A stretch of 16,476 nt of DNA from NCBI GenBank assembly GCA_016926315.1, contig JAFGOU010000483.1, positions 1 through 16,476 of the forward strand. The letters run 5' to 3'. Below are positions 5,750 through 13,111 of the stretch, in pieces. The DNA is from Chitinispirillaceae bacterium. Its GTDB lineage: Bacteria; Fibrobacterota; Chitinivibrionia; Chitinivibrionales; Chitinispirillaceae. The position numbers and the translations under genes are program-made. The notes beneath the pieces are model-generated. The model was not told the DNA's origin. It saw only the letters and a program-made list of their open reading frames with translations, and searched no databases. Position 1 is the first letter of the stretch. Each line of letters begins with the position of its first letter.

Positions 5750-7882
5750 ATGATGCCGAACGAGAGGAAAGCAAACGAAGCGCAGTTCTTTTTTTCCTGC
5801 GGACTGCCGCAGGAGACCTTCAGCGTGCTCAGGTTCGAGGGCACGGACGCGGTTTCGGAGCCGTACAGGTTTTCGATCCTCCTGCGGTCATCGAAGCACG
5901 ATGTGGACCCTGCGGACGTCATCAACAAACCCGCCGCTTTTTTCATTTTCCGGGAAGGCGACTATTGCCCGTACTCCGGGGTCGTGGAGCAGTTCAGGTT
6001 CCTCGGCACGAACGTCGACCAGGCGTCGTACGAGGTGACGCTCGTGCCCCGGCTCTCGCTCCTCGACTATCAGCACCAGACCCGCATCTTTCAGAAAAAA
6101 TCGTATCCGGAGATAGTCAGGGACGTCCTGGACACGGCAGGGTTCCGGAACAGCTACCAGCTTGACCTGTCGCAGAACTACCCGGCGCAGGAGTACGTGC
6201 TCCAGTATCAGGAATCGGATCTCAACTTCATCTCGCGGCTCATGGAAACGGCCGGCATCTGGTATTACTGGAAGGAGTCCGCGGTGGCCGCTTCGCAGGT
6301 GAAGCCCGGCTCATCGCAGGAAAAACTCGTGATCACGGACAAACCCGCATCGTTTCAGTCCATTCAGGGCGTTTCAAAGCTCAAATTCCGAAATCCGTCA
6401 AGTCTCATGGAGGTCGAGGCGGCCACGGCGCGGGAGTCGGTGCATGAGGTCACCTTCCGCCAGGTGATCGTGCCGCAGGAGGTCCTGGTGAAAAATTACA
6501 ATTACCGGACGCCCGAGGTCCAGCTCACGGGCAGGAACAAGGTCAAGACCGGCGTTGCGGGGTCGGTGTACGAGTACGGCGGCAGTTTCAGGAACGTGAC
6601 CGAGGCACAGCGCGCGGCGGAGGTGGCGTCTAACCGCATCGCGACGCGCCAGATGTCGGTGGACGGCGCGTCGGACTGCCGGGGTTTCCGGGCGGGCTGC
6701 AGGTTCACGCTTGTTGAGCACGGGCGCAGGGACCTGAACGCCGAGTACGTGCTGTGCAGGGTAACGCACACGGGCGGACACACCGGCGACGTGATTTCGT
6801 ATGCGAATTCGTTTCAGGCGCTGCCGGCCGACCGGGCCGGCTCCTTTGCGCCGCAGAGAAGGGCTGTCATACCTAAAGTCAACGGCGTCATGACCGCGCT
6901 CATAGAAGCGCAGGGATCGGACTACGCCGCGCTCGACGACATGGGCCGCTACAAGGTGCGCATGCCGTTCGACAATTCCGACGCGCAGAACAGCGAGGCG
7001 TCAAAATACCTGCGGCTTGCCCAGCCCTACGCGGGCGCGAAGTACGGCATGCATTTCCCGTCGCACGAGGGCACTGAGATGGTGTGGGCGTGCGTCGACG
7101 GCGACCCCAGCAAGCCTGTCGGACTCGGCACGGTGCCGAACTCCAATACCATGTCGCCGGTGGTCAGCGCCAACAAGGCCCAGAACATCATCCGCACGGC
7201 CGGCGGCAACGAGCTTCTGCTTGACGATACGGACAAAAAGCAGAAGGCGAGGCTTACCACCGCGGCCAGGCACACGCTGGAGATGGACGACGACCTCAAG
7301 CGGATCTCTCTCAAGAGCACCGGGGAGAACGAGCTCATGCTGGACGACAAGAACGAGTGCGTCAGGTGGAACGGATCGGGCCACAGCATCACCATGACCT
7401 ACAAGAGCGGCTCCGAGGGCGTCGTGATCGCGACCAAGGAGGGGAACGTCGTCAAACTTGACGATAAGAATAAAAAGGTCATCATCCAGTCAAAGGCCGG
7501 GCACACGCTGGAGATGGACGACGACGGCAAGACGATGGTGCTGACAGACTGCGCCAAGAAGAACAAGGTGACGCTTGACGGCAACGGCGGGCTCATTCTC
7601 GATTCGCAGGGGAAGATAGAGATAAAGGCCCAGCAGGACATCGAGATAAAAGGCGCGAACATCACGATCGATGCGCAGGCAGGACTGGAGGCCAAGGCCA
7701 TGACCGACATGAAACTCAAGGGCATGAACGTGGAAGCAAAAGCCGACATGAACGCCAAGGTCGAGGGCGGCATGAACATAGAGCTCAAGGGCGGCATGCA
7801 GGCCAAGCTCGACGGCGCCATGACCGACATCAGCGGCTCGGCCATGACCAAGGTCCAGGGCGGCATGGTGATGATAAACTGA
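5750..7882 (+). CDS. vgrG: VgrG spike protein of a type VI secretion-like contractile system
   Basis: The 710-aa protein has the gp27/gp5 layout of VgrG (TssI). The first ~370 residues form the gp27-like base (TFSVLRFEGTDAVSEPYRF; FQKKSYPEIVRDVLDTAGF; the family hallmark ESDLNFISRLMETAGIWYYW). An OB-fold gp5-like segment follows (MGRYKVRMPFD..., HFPSHEGTEMVWACVDGDPS, PVGLGTVPNS). The last ~230 residues are repetitive strands of a beta-helical needle (HTLEMDDD twice, NELLLDD/NELMLDD, IEIKAQQDIEIKG), ending in a Met/Ala/Gly/Lys-rich tail with no recognisable effector domain. ATG 5750 has GGAGG five nt upstream; a second in-frame ATG follows at once. The gene is alone: divergent upstream neighbour, terminator and convergent gene downstream, no Hcp, PAAR, effector or immunity gene. 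A spike of an extracellular contractile injection system is an alternative. Confidence 0.94.
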   Translation: MMPNERKANEAQFFFSCGLPQETFSVLRFEGTDAVSEPYRFSILLRSSKHDVDPADVINKPAAFFIFREGDYCPYSGVVEQFRFLGTNVDQASYEVTLVPRLSLLDYQHQTRIFQKKSYPEIVRDVLDTAGFRNSYQLDLSQNYPAQEYVLQYQESDLNFISRLMETAGIWYYWKESAVAASQVKPGSSQEKLVITDKPASFQSIQGVSKLKFRNPSSLMEVEAATARESVHEVTFRQVIVPQEVLVKNYNYRTPEVQLTGRNKVKTGVAGSVYEYGGSFRNVTEAQRAAEVASNRIATRQMSVDGASDCRGFRAGCRFTLVEHGRRDLNAEYVLCRVTHTGGHTGDVISYANSFQALPADRAGSFAPQRRAVIPKVNGVMTALIEAQGSDYAALDDMGRYKVRMPFDNSDAQNSEASKYLRLAQPYAGAKYGMHFPSHEGTEMVWACVDGDPSKPVGLGTVPNSNTMSPVVSANKAQNIIRTAGGNELLLDDTDKKQKARLTTAARHTLEMDDDLKRISLKSTGENELMLDDKNECVRWNGSGHSITMTYKSGSEGVVIATKEGNVVKLDDKNKKVIIQSKAGHTLEMDDDGKTMVLTDCAKKNKVTLDGNGGLILDSQGKIEIKAQQDIEIKGANITIDAQAGLEAKAMTDMKLKGMNVEAKADMNAKVEGGMNIELKGGMQAKLDGAMTDISGSAMTKVQGGMVMIN

Positions 7883-7895
7883 AGGCGGAAGGCAG

Positions 7896-7921
7896 GGGAA
7901 ACCGCGCGCGGCTTCCCTTTT
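7896..7921 (+). terminator. Rho-independent terminator of vgrG
   Basis: gggaa-a-ccg, loop cgcg, cgg-c-ttccc forms an 8-bp stem with one internal a/c mismatch, followed by TTTT. It lies 13 nt after the vgrG stop and 1 nt before the stop codon of the convergent gene, whose transcripts would also contain the hairpin but without a U-run. Confidence 0.7.
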
Positions 7922-7922
7922 G

Positions 7923-9761
7923 TCAATACCTGCCGGTATTCGGGCCGTCCTTCCTGAATTTAGGCCATGGCGAGGCCGCGGGCCCGGCGCTTGTCGTGCG
8001 CACCGCGAAAAGATGCCCGCTGTTGTTCCCTATGTAAAGGGTCGAATCCGCGGCAATGGCCGGCGAGCTCCAGTTGATGCCGTTTCCCGTGTAGTATCTC
8101 CACTTCTCCGTTCCGTCCGGGTTGAGCGCGTACACGTTCCCGTTTTCAGAACCGAAATAGATGACGCCGTCCGCTCCGACAGCCGGCGAGCTGTAGATGT
8201 CGGCGCCCGCGGTTTCGCAGACAAAGCGGAATTTGCGCGAGCCGTCCGCAGGGTCCAGCGCCAGGAGCATGGCGTTGGAATCCGGGTTGGATTTTGTCCC
8301 TATGTATATGGTCCCGTCCGCTCCTATCGCCGGCGACGACCTGACCGTCCTGCCGTTGCCCCCGGTCAGAACGTGCCGCCACCTGATCGCGCCCGAAGAG
8401 TCTATTGCATAGACAAAGCTTGAATCCCCGCCGCTGCCCTGCTCCGCGCCGATGTAGGCGGTGCCGTCAGAGCCCAGGGCCGGCGACGAAAAAACATAAC
8501 CTGCTCCGTCAAGTATACACCGCCACCTGAGCGTTCCTGCGGCTGAAACGGCGAGGAGAGCGGCAAAGCCGCCGGTACCCGCCGCGGAGTCTTCAAACCA
8601 TCCGTTCGCGCCGACAAGGACGGCGCCGTCGGGCGCCAGGGCCGGAGACGAATGAATGACGGTGATGAATTCGTACGGACCCGGCGGCCAGAACCCCCAT
8701 TGTATGCTCATGTCCGGATTGATTGCGTAAAGGGAATCTGCGGCAAAGTATACGGTCCCGTCAAGGCCTATCGCAGGCGCGCACTGGCCGACCGCGTAGG
8801 ATTTGCTGAACGGCAGCGACCAGTTCAGGCCGCCGGCGGCAGTGATCGAATACAGGGTGCTGGTGTTGTCCTGCACGTAAATGGTGCCGTCGGCCGCTAT
8901 CGCCGGGGTGAACACCGGATTTGGGACAGGACAGGTCCATTTTACCGAACCGTCCGAATTCACCGCGTAAAGAGCGGGGTTCTGGCTGGTGCCTGCGTAA
9001 ATTGTTCCGTCGGAACCTATGGCAGGCGAGGAGTAATAAAAGGCCGTCCCGGTCGAGCACGTCCAGGCGATGCTGTCGTGACCGAAGTTGGTGACGGCAC
9101 AGTCGGACGGCTGGTCGGCCGACAGGTTGCCCGCGGAGTCGATGGCTTTCACCGTGTAGCAATAGGTCGTGTTGAACGAAAGACCGGTGTCCGTAAAGGT
9201 CAAAAAGGCCGTCCGCCCGCACTCCCCGCCTTCACGGTAGACAACATACCCCGCGACACCCACGTTGTCCGTTGATGCGGTCCAGGTTATTTCTATGCTC
9301 GAGTTGCTTTTAGCTTCAACGCTGCTGATGTCCGGGGCCGAGGGTTGGATGATGTCGGTTATCTGGGCGCACGCCATGTCGCTCATGTCGGACTCATTGC
9401 CGGCGGTGTCCGTTGCGGTCACTTTATAACAGAATACGGTGTTCATCGGGAGACCGGTGTCGCAGATTGAGTTCAGGGAGTTCGTGCCGACAACAACGTC
9501 GTTGTTGTAGAGCGTGTAATAGGCCAGGTCGGCGGCGGCGCCGGCCGTGTCCCACGAAACGCAGATACTCATGGTGTAAAAGACGGGCTGCGCAATAACG
9601 CCGGTCGGTTTTGCCGGCGGCGTGACGTCGGGCGTGCTGCCCGGGCCGGACGGGTCATCGTTGGAGACGCAGTTCAGCAGGAAAAACAACAGGATCGCCG
9701 GGAGCAGCGAAGAATTGTTTTTCAGCGTAACGGGCGTGCCTTTCAAAAAGTGTCGTCTCAT
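7923..9761 (-). CDS. Lipoprotein with two FN3 domains and an eight-bladed PQQ-like propeller
   Basis: This 612-aa protein begins with a basic segment and a hydrophobic core ending FFLLNC-VSNDD; Cys31 is a plausible lipidation site, although Asn at -1 is not the commonest residue. A Pro-rich spacer leads to two FN3-type domains (about 45-130 and 135-225; PAKPTGVIAQP, SAPDISSVEAKSNSSIEITW). Residues about 235-600 hold eight blades, each with an SPAIGSDGTIYAG-like strand and a following LYA(V/I)NxDGxxxW strand, the PQQ/BamB-like outer-membrane propeller pattern. It ends PWPKFRKDGPNTGRY, the closing motif common in such proteins. No quinone-binding catalytic residues are evident, so a binding or scaffold role is more likely than an enzyme. 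Start ATG 9761 lacks a clear Shine-Dalgarno. It is divergent from the outer-membrane barrel gene. Confidence 0.9.
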   Translation of the reverse strand: MRRHFLKGTPVTLKNNSSLLPAILLFFLLNCVSNDDPSGPGSTPDVTPPAKPTGVIAQPVFYTMSICVSWDTAGAAADLAYYTLYNNDVVVGTNSLNSICDTGLPMNTVFCYKVTATDTAGNESDMSDMACAQITDIIQPSAPDISSVEAKSNSSIEITWTASTDNVGVAGYVVYREGGECGRTAFLTFTDTGLSFNTTYCYTVKAIDSAGNLSADQPSDCAVTNFGHDSIAWTCSTGTAFYYSSPAIGSDGTIYAGTSQNPALYAVNSDGSVKWTCPVPNPVFTPAIAADGTIYVQDNTSTLYSITAAGGLNWSLPFSKSYAVGQCAPAIGLDGTVYFAADSLYAINPDMSIQWGFWPPGPYEFITVIHSSPALAPDGAVLVGANGWFEDSAAGTGGFAALLAVSAAGTLRWRCILDGAGYVFSSPALGSDGTAYIGAEQGSGGDSSFVYAIDSSGAIRWRHVLTGGNGRTVRSSPAIGADGTIYIGTKSNPDSNAMLLALDPADGSRKFRFVCETAGADIYSSPAVGADGVIYFGSENGNVYALNPDGTEKWRYYTGNGINWSSPAIAADSTLYIGNNSGHLFAVRTTSAGPAASPWPKFRKDGPNTGRY

Positions 9762-9824
9762 ACCGGGTTGAGGAGAACGCTGTTTAAGATATATAATTAT
9801 CCTGAATAAATGGGATTATATCAT

Positions 9825-9854
9825 TTGATACCGGCGGGAGAGAAGGCTTATATT
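9825..9854 (+). promoter_or_regulatory. Possible promoter of the outer-membrane barrel gene
   Basis: TTGATA (9825-9830) and TATATT (9849-9854) are 18 bp apart; a TATAAT immediately follows at 9855-9860 but has no matching -35. Transcription would begin about 35-40 nt before the ATG at 9900 and include the AAAAGGGGG ribosome-binding site. Confidence 0.4.
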
Positions 9855-9899
9855 TATAATGGTCAGACAGGACCGCACACCATTAAAAGGGGGACGCCT

Positions 9900-10652
9900 A
9901 TGAAGCGCATTCTTTTGTCAATACCGGCGGCAGCGGCTGCGGCGGCGGTGACGGCGTTTTCCCCGCTGACAGGGTTTTCACAGGGGGTGAAATTCCAGAT
10001 TGGCGCCGGCCTGGCGTATGAGATGCCGATGGGAGATTACGGCGGCACGACCGTTGATTACTACGGCGGGACGAAATACGGCCTTGCCGGAGGCCTGAAT
10101 TTCCACGCAAAGGGCCGGGTGGGCGCGGCAGGGTTCCAGCTCGGGGCGGAACTAGGGTACGCCTCCCTCAGCAACAGCGGAAACGCCGAGGCAAGCGGGC
10201 AGGGGGAGATCACGGTTTCACAGGACGTCGTATTCGTGAAACTCGGGCCGGAATATATGATAAACATCCCGATGGTGCCCCTCAAACCGTACGTCGGCCT
10301 TAACCTTGCGTTCAATATGATAAGCGGCGAAACGGACTTCGGCGGCGTCGCCGCGGTTCCGAGCGGTACGTATGAGATGCAGTCCGCGGCGCGCTTCGGG
10401 GTCGGGGCCTCCGGCGGTGTGGTCTACAAGCTGAGCCCCCTGATATCGTTCGACCTGAGCGTCTCCTACAACCTGTTGAATCTTTTCGGGAAGAAGTTCG
10501 AAGTGATCGTGAACCCCGCCCGCAACGATTCCTATGAATATTTAAACGATGCCAAGGACCCGGTGGCCGGTACCGATGCCGACAATTTTATCGGAGCAGC
10601 GCGGTCGATAAGCACTCTGCAGGCAGGGCTCTCCGTCATGTTCGGGATATAA
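9900..10652 (+). CDS. Outer-membrane beta-barrel protein, 250 aa
   Basis: ATG 9900 is preceded by AAAAGGGGGA six nt upstream, nearly the same ribosome-binding site as the YVTN gene, and opens a signal peptide (MKRILLSIPAAAAAAAVTAF, cleavage probably near GFSQ-GV). An upstream in-frame ATG at 9810 has neither. The mature protein alternates Gly- and aromatic-rich amphipathic strands typical of the OmpA-like/outer-membrane-protein beta-barrel superfamily of about eight strands: FQIGAGLAYEMPMGDYGG, VGAAGFQLGAELGYASL, VVFVKLGPEYMINIPMVPLKPYVGLNLAFNMISG, ISFDLSVSYNLL and a final LQAGLSVMFGI. The 'YMINIP-x5-KPYVGLNLAFN' arrangement is common in such porin-like proteins. No OmpA C-terminal peptidoglycan domain is present. 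Exact substrate or role unknown. Confidence 0.83.
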   Translation: MKRILLSIPAAAAAAAVTAFSPLTGFSQGVKFQIGAGLAYEMPMGDYGGTTVDYYGGTKYGLAGGLNFHAKGRVGAAGFQLGAELGYASLSNSGNAEASGQGEITVSQDVVFVKLGPEYMINIPMVPLKPYVGLNLAFNMISGETDFGGVAAVPSGTYEMQSAARFGVGASGGVVYKLSPLISFDLSVSYNLLNLFGKKFEVIVNPARNDSYEYLNDAKDPVAGTDADNFIGAARSISTLQAGLSVMFGI

Positions 10653-10693
10653 AAGTAAAAATCAAGATTGCTTTTTTAGCTAAAGGCGGTTGA

Positions 10694-10769
10694 GGGGGTA
10701 TCGGGTTACCGGGAGTGTGCTGAAACGGGGTGCAGGTGACCCGTACCCTCAGGCTTCAGATGTACTGAA
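10694..10769 (+). ncRNA. Strongly structured leader ahead of the zinc-ribbon/flavodoxin operon
   Basis: GGGGGTA-T-CGGGTTACC (10694-10710) pairs with GGTGACCCG-TACCCTC (10735-10750), giving about 16 bp with one bulged T and two G:U pairs around a 24-nt loop. A second hairpin follows, ttcag-atgta-ctgaa (10755-10769). Only about 40 nt then separate it from the ATG at 10811. It matches no riboswitch class I can recall (TPP, cobalamin and c-di-GMP checked by eye). It could be a cis-regulator, a 3'-end structure of the upstream gene, or a small repeat. Confidence 0.4.
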
Positions 10770-10810
10770 ATCAAAACAGCGAAAGAAATTAACAGGGAAG
10801 AAGATCAATT

Positions 10811-11359
10811 ATGAAATCCATTCTTTTGTTCACCGCTCTTGCACTGGTGGTGTTTTCTGCTTACGGGGAGACCGAGGTGAGCTTTGCGCTCAGCGCGACC
10901 ACCGGCGATAAGGATTTCGACATCGCCCTCAGCTCCATCAATGTCGAAGCACAGCGGAGCCTCCCTTCGTTCTATTCGTCCATGAGCCTGAATTTCGGCA
11001 CCGGTCAGGGAGAGATCGATGTTCTGCTCCGCCGCCACCGGCTTTCGCCCGCCGACGCGTACCTGGCCATACGGCTGTCGGTTCTTATCGGCAGACCGAT
11101 CGATTACGTGATTGTCAGGTACCACAAGCACCGGAAAAGGGGCTGGGGCTATGTCGCAAAGCGCCTGGGCATCAAGCCCGGCTCGGAGCGGTTCCTTCTT
11201 CTGAAAACGGGCGGCTATGTTGTTCTGGACGGCGCCAGAAAAGCGCGGCCGCCGGCAGAGGTGAAAGTTAAGGCCGCGGATCGCGGCCGTCATGACGGCC
11301 GCCACAAAAAGCATAAAAGCCGAGGCGGCCCGGGCAGCGGGAAGGGGAGAGAGAAATAG
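10811..11359 (+). CDS. Exported protein with a His/Lys/Arg-rich tail, 182 aa
   Basis: The protein starts with a good signal peptide (MKSILLFTALALVVFSAYG-ET). A central helical region has LSPADAYLAIRLSVLIGRPI followed by VIVRYHKHRKRGWGYVAKRLGIKPGS, a GWG-x3-KRLGIKPGS pattern seen in small exported proteins of several Gram-negative groups whose function I do not know. The last ~35 residues are strongly basic with several His (RGRHDGRHKKHKSR) and may bind metal, polyanion or the cell surface. A weak AGGGAAGAAG Shine-Dalgarno lies 8 or more nt before the ATG. First gene of a three-gene operon: the zinc-ribbon gene starts at the base after its stop. A 20-bp perfect palindrome lies in its 3' part. 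Confidence 0.78.
   Translation: MKSILLFTALALVVFSAYGETEVSFALSATTGDKDFDIALSSINVEAQRSLPSFYSSMSLNFGTGQGEIDVLLRRHRLSPADAYLAIRLSVLIGRPIDYVIVRYHKHRKRGWGYVAKRLGIKPGSERFLLLKTGGYVVLDGARKARPPAEVKVKAADRGRHDGRHKKHKSRGGPGSGKGREK
11273..11302. repeat. Two overlapping perfect inverted repeats in the 3' end of the exported-protein gene
   Basis: gccgcg-gat-cgcggc (11273-11287) and a 20-bp gapless palindrome (11283-11302, half-site GCGGCCGTCA) share five bases, so their RNA forms would exclude each other. They lie about 60 nt before the next start codon. No T-run follows. Confidence 0.6.
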
Positions 11360-11596
11360 ATGCAGCAGATAGCGTTGAAGATCATCGAGCCGCCGCCCGA
11401 GGGCAGCACCGCAACGGTGCTTGTTCAGCAGGACGCTTCCGCTCCGGTCGTCACCGGCAAGGGCGAAATTCCCGACCCGGTCGACTATGTTTGCGGCAGG
11501 TGCGGGAACCTGCTGGCGCAGTATGTCCGGCCGGGCCAGTTCAGGAACATCGTGTTCTACTGCAGGAAGTGCTCCTCGTACAACCGCGTTCCGTGA
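11360..11596 (+). CDS. Small zinc-ribbon protein, 78 aa
   Basis: Two CxxC knuckles, C45-GR-C48 and C68-RK-C71, separated by 19 residues, form a rubredoxin/zinc-ribbon-like site (VCGRCGN and FYCRKCSSYN). The N-terminal ~40 residues are non-cysteine (a strand IALKIIE, a Pro-rich turn, then VLVQQDAS and GEIPDPVDY). No signal peptide is present, so it is probably cytosolic and binds zinc or another metal; DNA, RNA or protein binding is possible and unresolved. ATG 11360 directly follows the TAG of the upstream gene, with GGGGAGAGAG as ribosome-binding site inside that gene, so the two are translated together. The flavodoxin gene follows after 8 nt. Confidence 0.78.
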   Translation: MQQIALKIIEPPPEGSTATVLVQQDASAPVVTGKGEIPDPVDYVCGRCGNLLAQYVRPGQFRNIVFYCRKCSSYNRVP

Positions 11597-11604
11597 GAGG
11601 AAAC

Positions 11605-12183
11605 ATGAAAGAAATATTCTGCTTGGCGGCCGTGGCAATGGCCGTTGTGTCATGTGCTGTTCAGGCAGGGGAGGCTGATACCATGGCGCAGGAGAGAAAG
11701 GTCCTCGTGGTTTATTATTCAAGGACCGGCAATACCGAACGGGCGGCCAAAGACGTTGCGGCGGCGCTGCATGCGGACCTTGAGAGACTGGTTGACAAAA
11801 AGAACCGCAGGGGCGTATGGGGATTTCTGGGGGGCGGCAGGGACGCCATGAAACAAAACAAGACGGAGATCGAGCCGCTGCAGAAAGACCCCGGTGCCTA
11901 CGGCCTTGTCGTGCTGGGCACGCCGGTCTGGGCCGGGAACATGACGCCGGCCATAAGGACCTATCTTGGCATGAACAAAGGCAAAATGAAACAGACCGCT
12001 TATATCATCACGGCCGGCAGCACCAGGGCGGAGAAGATCGTGCCGCTCTGCGAAGAGGTGGCCGGTAACAGGCCGGTGGCGTATGCCGGTTTTACGGCAA
12101 CGGAGCTCAAGGATGATAAAGTTTACAGGGAGAAACTCGCGAAGTTCATTAAAGTGTTACATAATACGGGCCCGAAGAAATAA
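11605..12183 (+). CDS. Flavodoxin-family protein with an N-terminal export/lipoprotein signal
   Basis: Residues about 33-185 are a flavodoxin fold: VLVVYYSRTGNTERAA, where SRTGNT (39-44) is the FMN-phosphate loop; GLVVLGTPVWAGNMTPAIRTYL (100-121), the second FMN-contacting segment; and TAYIITAGST (131-140). The family normally carries FMN and transfers electrons or reduces quinones in the cytosol. Here ATG 11605 (AGAGG four nt upstream) adds a signal sequence MKEIFCLAAVAMAVVSC with a lipobox VVSC at Cys17. A second in-frame ATG at 11683 has GGGGAGG eight nt upstream and would give a conventional cytosolic 166-aa flavodoxin. Both starts look usable. Third gene of the operon; no clear terminator follows. 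Confidence 0.88.
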   Translation: MKEIFCLAAVAMAVVSCAVQAGEADTMAQERKVLVVYYSRTGNTERAAKDVAAALHADLERLVDKKNRRGVWGFLGGGRDAMKQNKTEIEPLQKDPGAYGLVVLGTPVWAGNMTPAIRTYLGMNKGKMKQTAYIITAGSTRAEKIVPLCEEVAGNRPVAYAGFTATELKDDKVYREKLAKFIKVLHNTGPKK

Positions 12184-12233
12184 ATCACCAGCCGATTGGT
12201 TTTTCCTGCGTAAACTTTTAGGGATCGTCAGGC

Positions 12234-12953
12234 TTACTCTGCCGGCGTTTGAGGGGATTCTTCTGGAGTCTGTGTGCTGTCCATAGCCGGGATTGCAGGG
12301 GATGGTGCGGGAGTCTCTTCCGCTTTGGGCTGCGCCGGTGTCTCCCTGGCAGGGAGAGCGGCAGGCGGCACGGCGGGTTCCCCTTCCCAGTAAAGAGAAC
12401 GGATGATGACCAGCCTTCCGGACGAAACCTTGCACCGGTAGCGGCCCGGCGGCATGAGGTTGCCGTCATCGTCTCTGCCGTTCCATGAGAAGGTGCGCAT
12501 CCCTCCGGCGCGGCTCCGGTCGAACATGGTCCTTATCGTCCTGCCGATGCCGTTTTTTATGGTGATCTCGATGTCGCCCCGCCCGGGGAACCGGTAGGTC
12601 AGCGAAGCCTTTCCCCTAATCGTATCTGCGTTGGTGGACTTATGGTAGAGCCCTGCGTTGAACCTGATCCTGGAGATCCCCGGCCCTTTCGACGATGCGA
12701 TGATCACTCTCCTGAAGGCCATGAGATAATCGTGCGCCGCTATCGTGGCGTTGAAGAGCCCTGCGGGAACAAGGCCGGTGTAGTAATAGCCGGCGCTGTC
12801 GGTCGTGCAGGTTTTTTCGATTTCGACGACCGATATGGCGGCGCCCTGGATCGGTCTTCTGGAGACCGCGTCCCTGACGGTGCCGTGCATCCACTGCGCC
12901 TGCGCCGCGCCGGCGACAATGATTAAAATGCCAAAGCAATGATTGATGTGCAT
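12234..12953 (-). CDS. Exported protein with carboxypeptidase-regulatory-like and FlgD-like folds and a Pro-rich tail
   Basis: Start ATG 12953 opens a signal peptide (MHINHCFGILIIVAGAAQA-QW); an in-frame extension to 13229 would be an unlikely 92-aa leader overlapping a transposase remnant. Residues 22-100 (MHGTVRDAVSRRPIQGAAIS, TDSAGYYYTGLVPAGLFNAT) follow the carboxypeptidase regulatory-like beta-sandwich pattern. Residues 115-190 (GDIEITIKNGIGRTIRT, RTFSWNGRDDDGNLMPPGRY) have the strand and 'W-GRD-GN-PPG-Y' hallmark of FlgD-like Ig domains. The last ~48 residues are a Pro/Ala/Glu/Thr-rich disordered tail. Such proteins are exported envelope or surface components in FCB-group bacteria; no enzyme domain is present. 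Function beyond that is unknown. Convergent with the flavodoxin operon, 50 bp apart. Confidence 0.82.
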   Translation of the reverse strand: MHINHCFGILIIVAGAAQAQWMHGTVRDAVSRRPIQGAAISVVEIEKTCTTDSAGYYYTGLVPAGLFNATIAAHDYLMAFRRVIIASSKGPGISRIRFNAGLYHKSTNADTIRGKASLTYRFPGRGDIEITIKNGIGRTIRTMFDRSRAGGMRTFSWNGRDDDGNLMPPGRYRCKVSSGRLVIIRSLYWEGEPAVPPAALPARETPAQPKAEETPAPSPAIPAMDSTQTPEESPQTPAE

Positions 12954-12969
12954 GGTATGGCCGTCTATC

Positions 12970-12999
12970 AATATATCATTGCAGGGGTTATGTGCGCAA
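12970..12999 (-). promoter_or_regulatory. Possible promoter of the FlgD-like protein gene
   Basis: On the minus strand TTGCGC (12999-12994) and TATATT (12975-12970) are 18 bp apart. The predicted start is only about 10 nt before the ATG at 12953, and no good Shine-Dalgarno is visible, so the match may be partly accidental. Confidence 0.3.
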
Positions 13000-13111
13000 G
13001 TGTTCAGAAAACGGCGTGAGGCCGACGTTGATGGGGGTATATTTGAACGGGTTAGGTACAAGCATTCATGGAATGTATGTAAATTATGAGCATTACCTGC
13101 AATCCGCATAA

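Noticed and set aside
10694..10769. Known riboswitch (TPP, cobalamin or c-di-GMP)
   Set aside because: The conserved core sequences of those classes are not present.
10690..10911. 73-aa plus-strand frame starting with TTG before the exported-protein gene
   Set aside because: Overlaps the structured leader and the start of a well-supported gene in another frame; the sequence has no protein-like pattern.
10805..11722. 305-aa minus-strand open frame
   Set aside because: It is antisense to three coupled genes with recognisable domains and has no domain of its own; GC-rich shadow.
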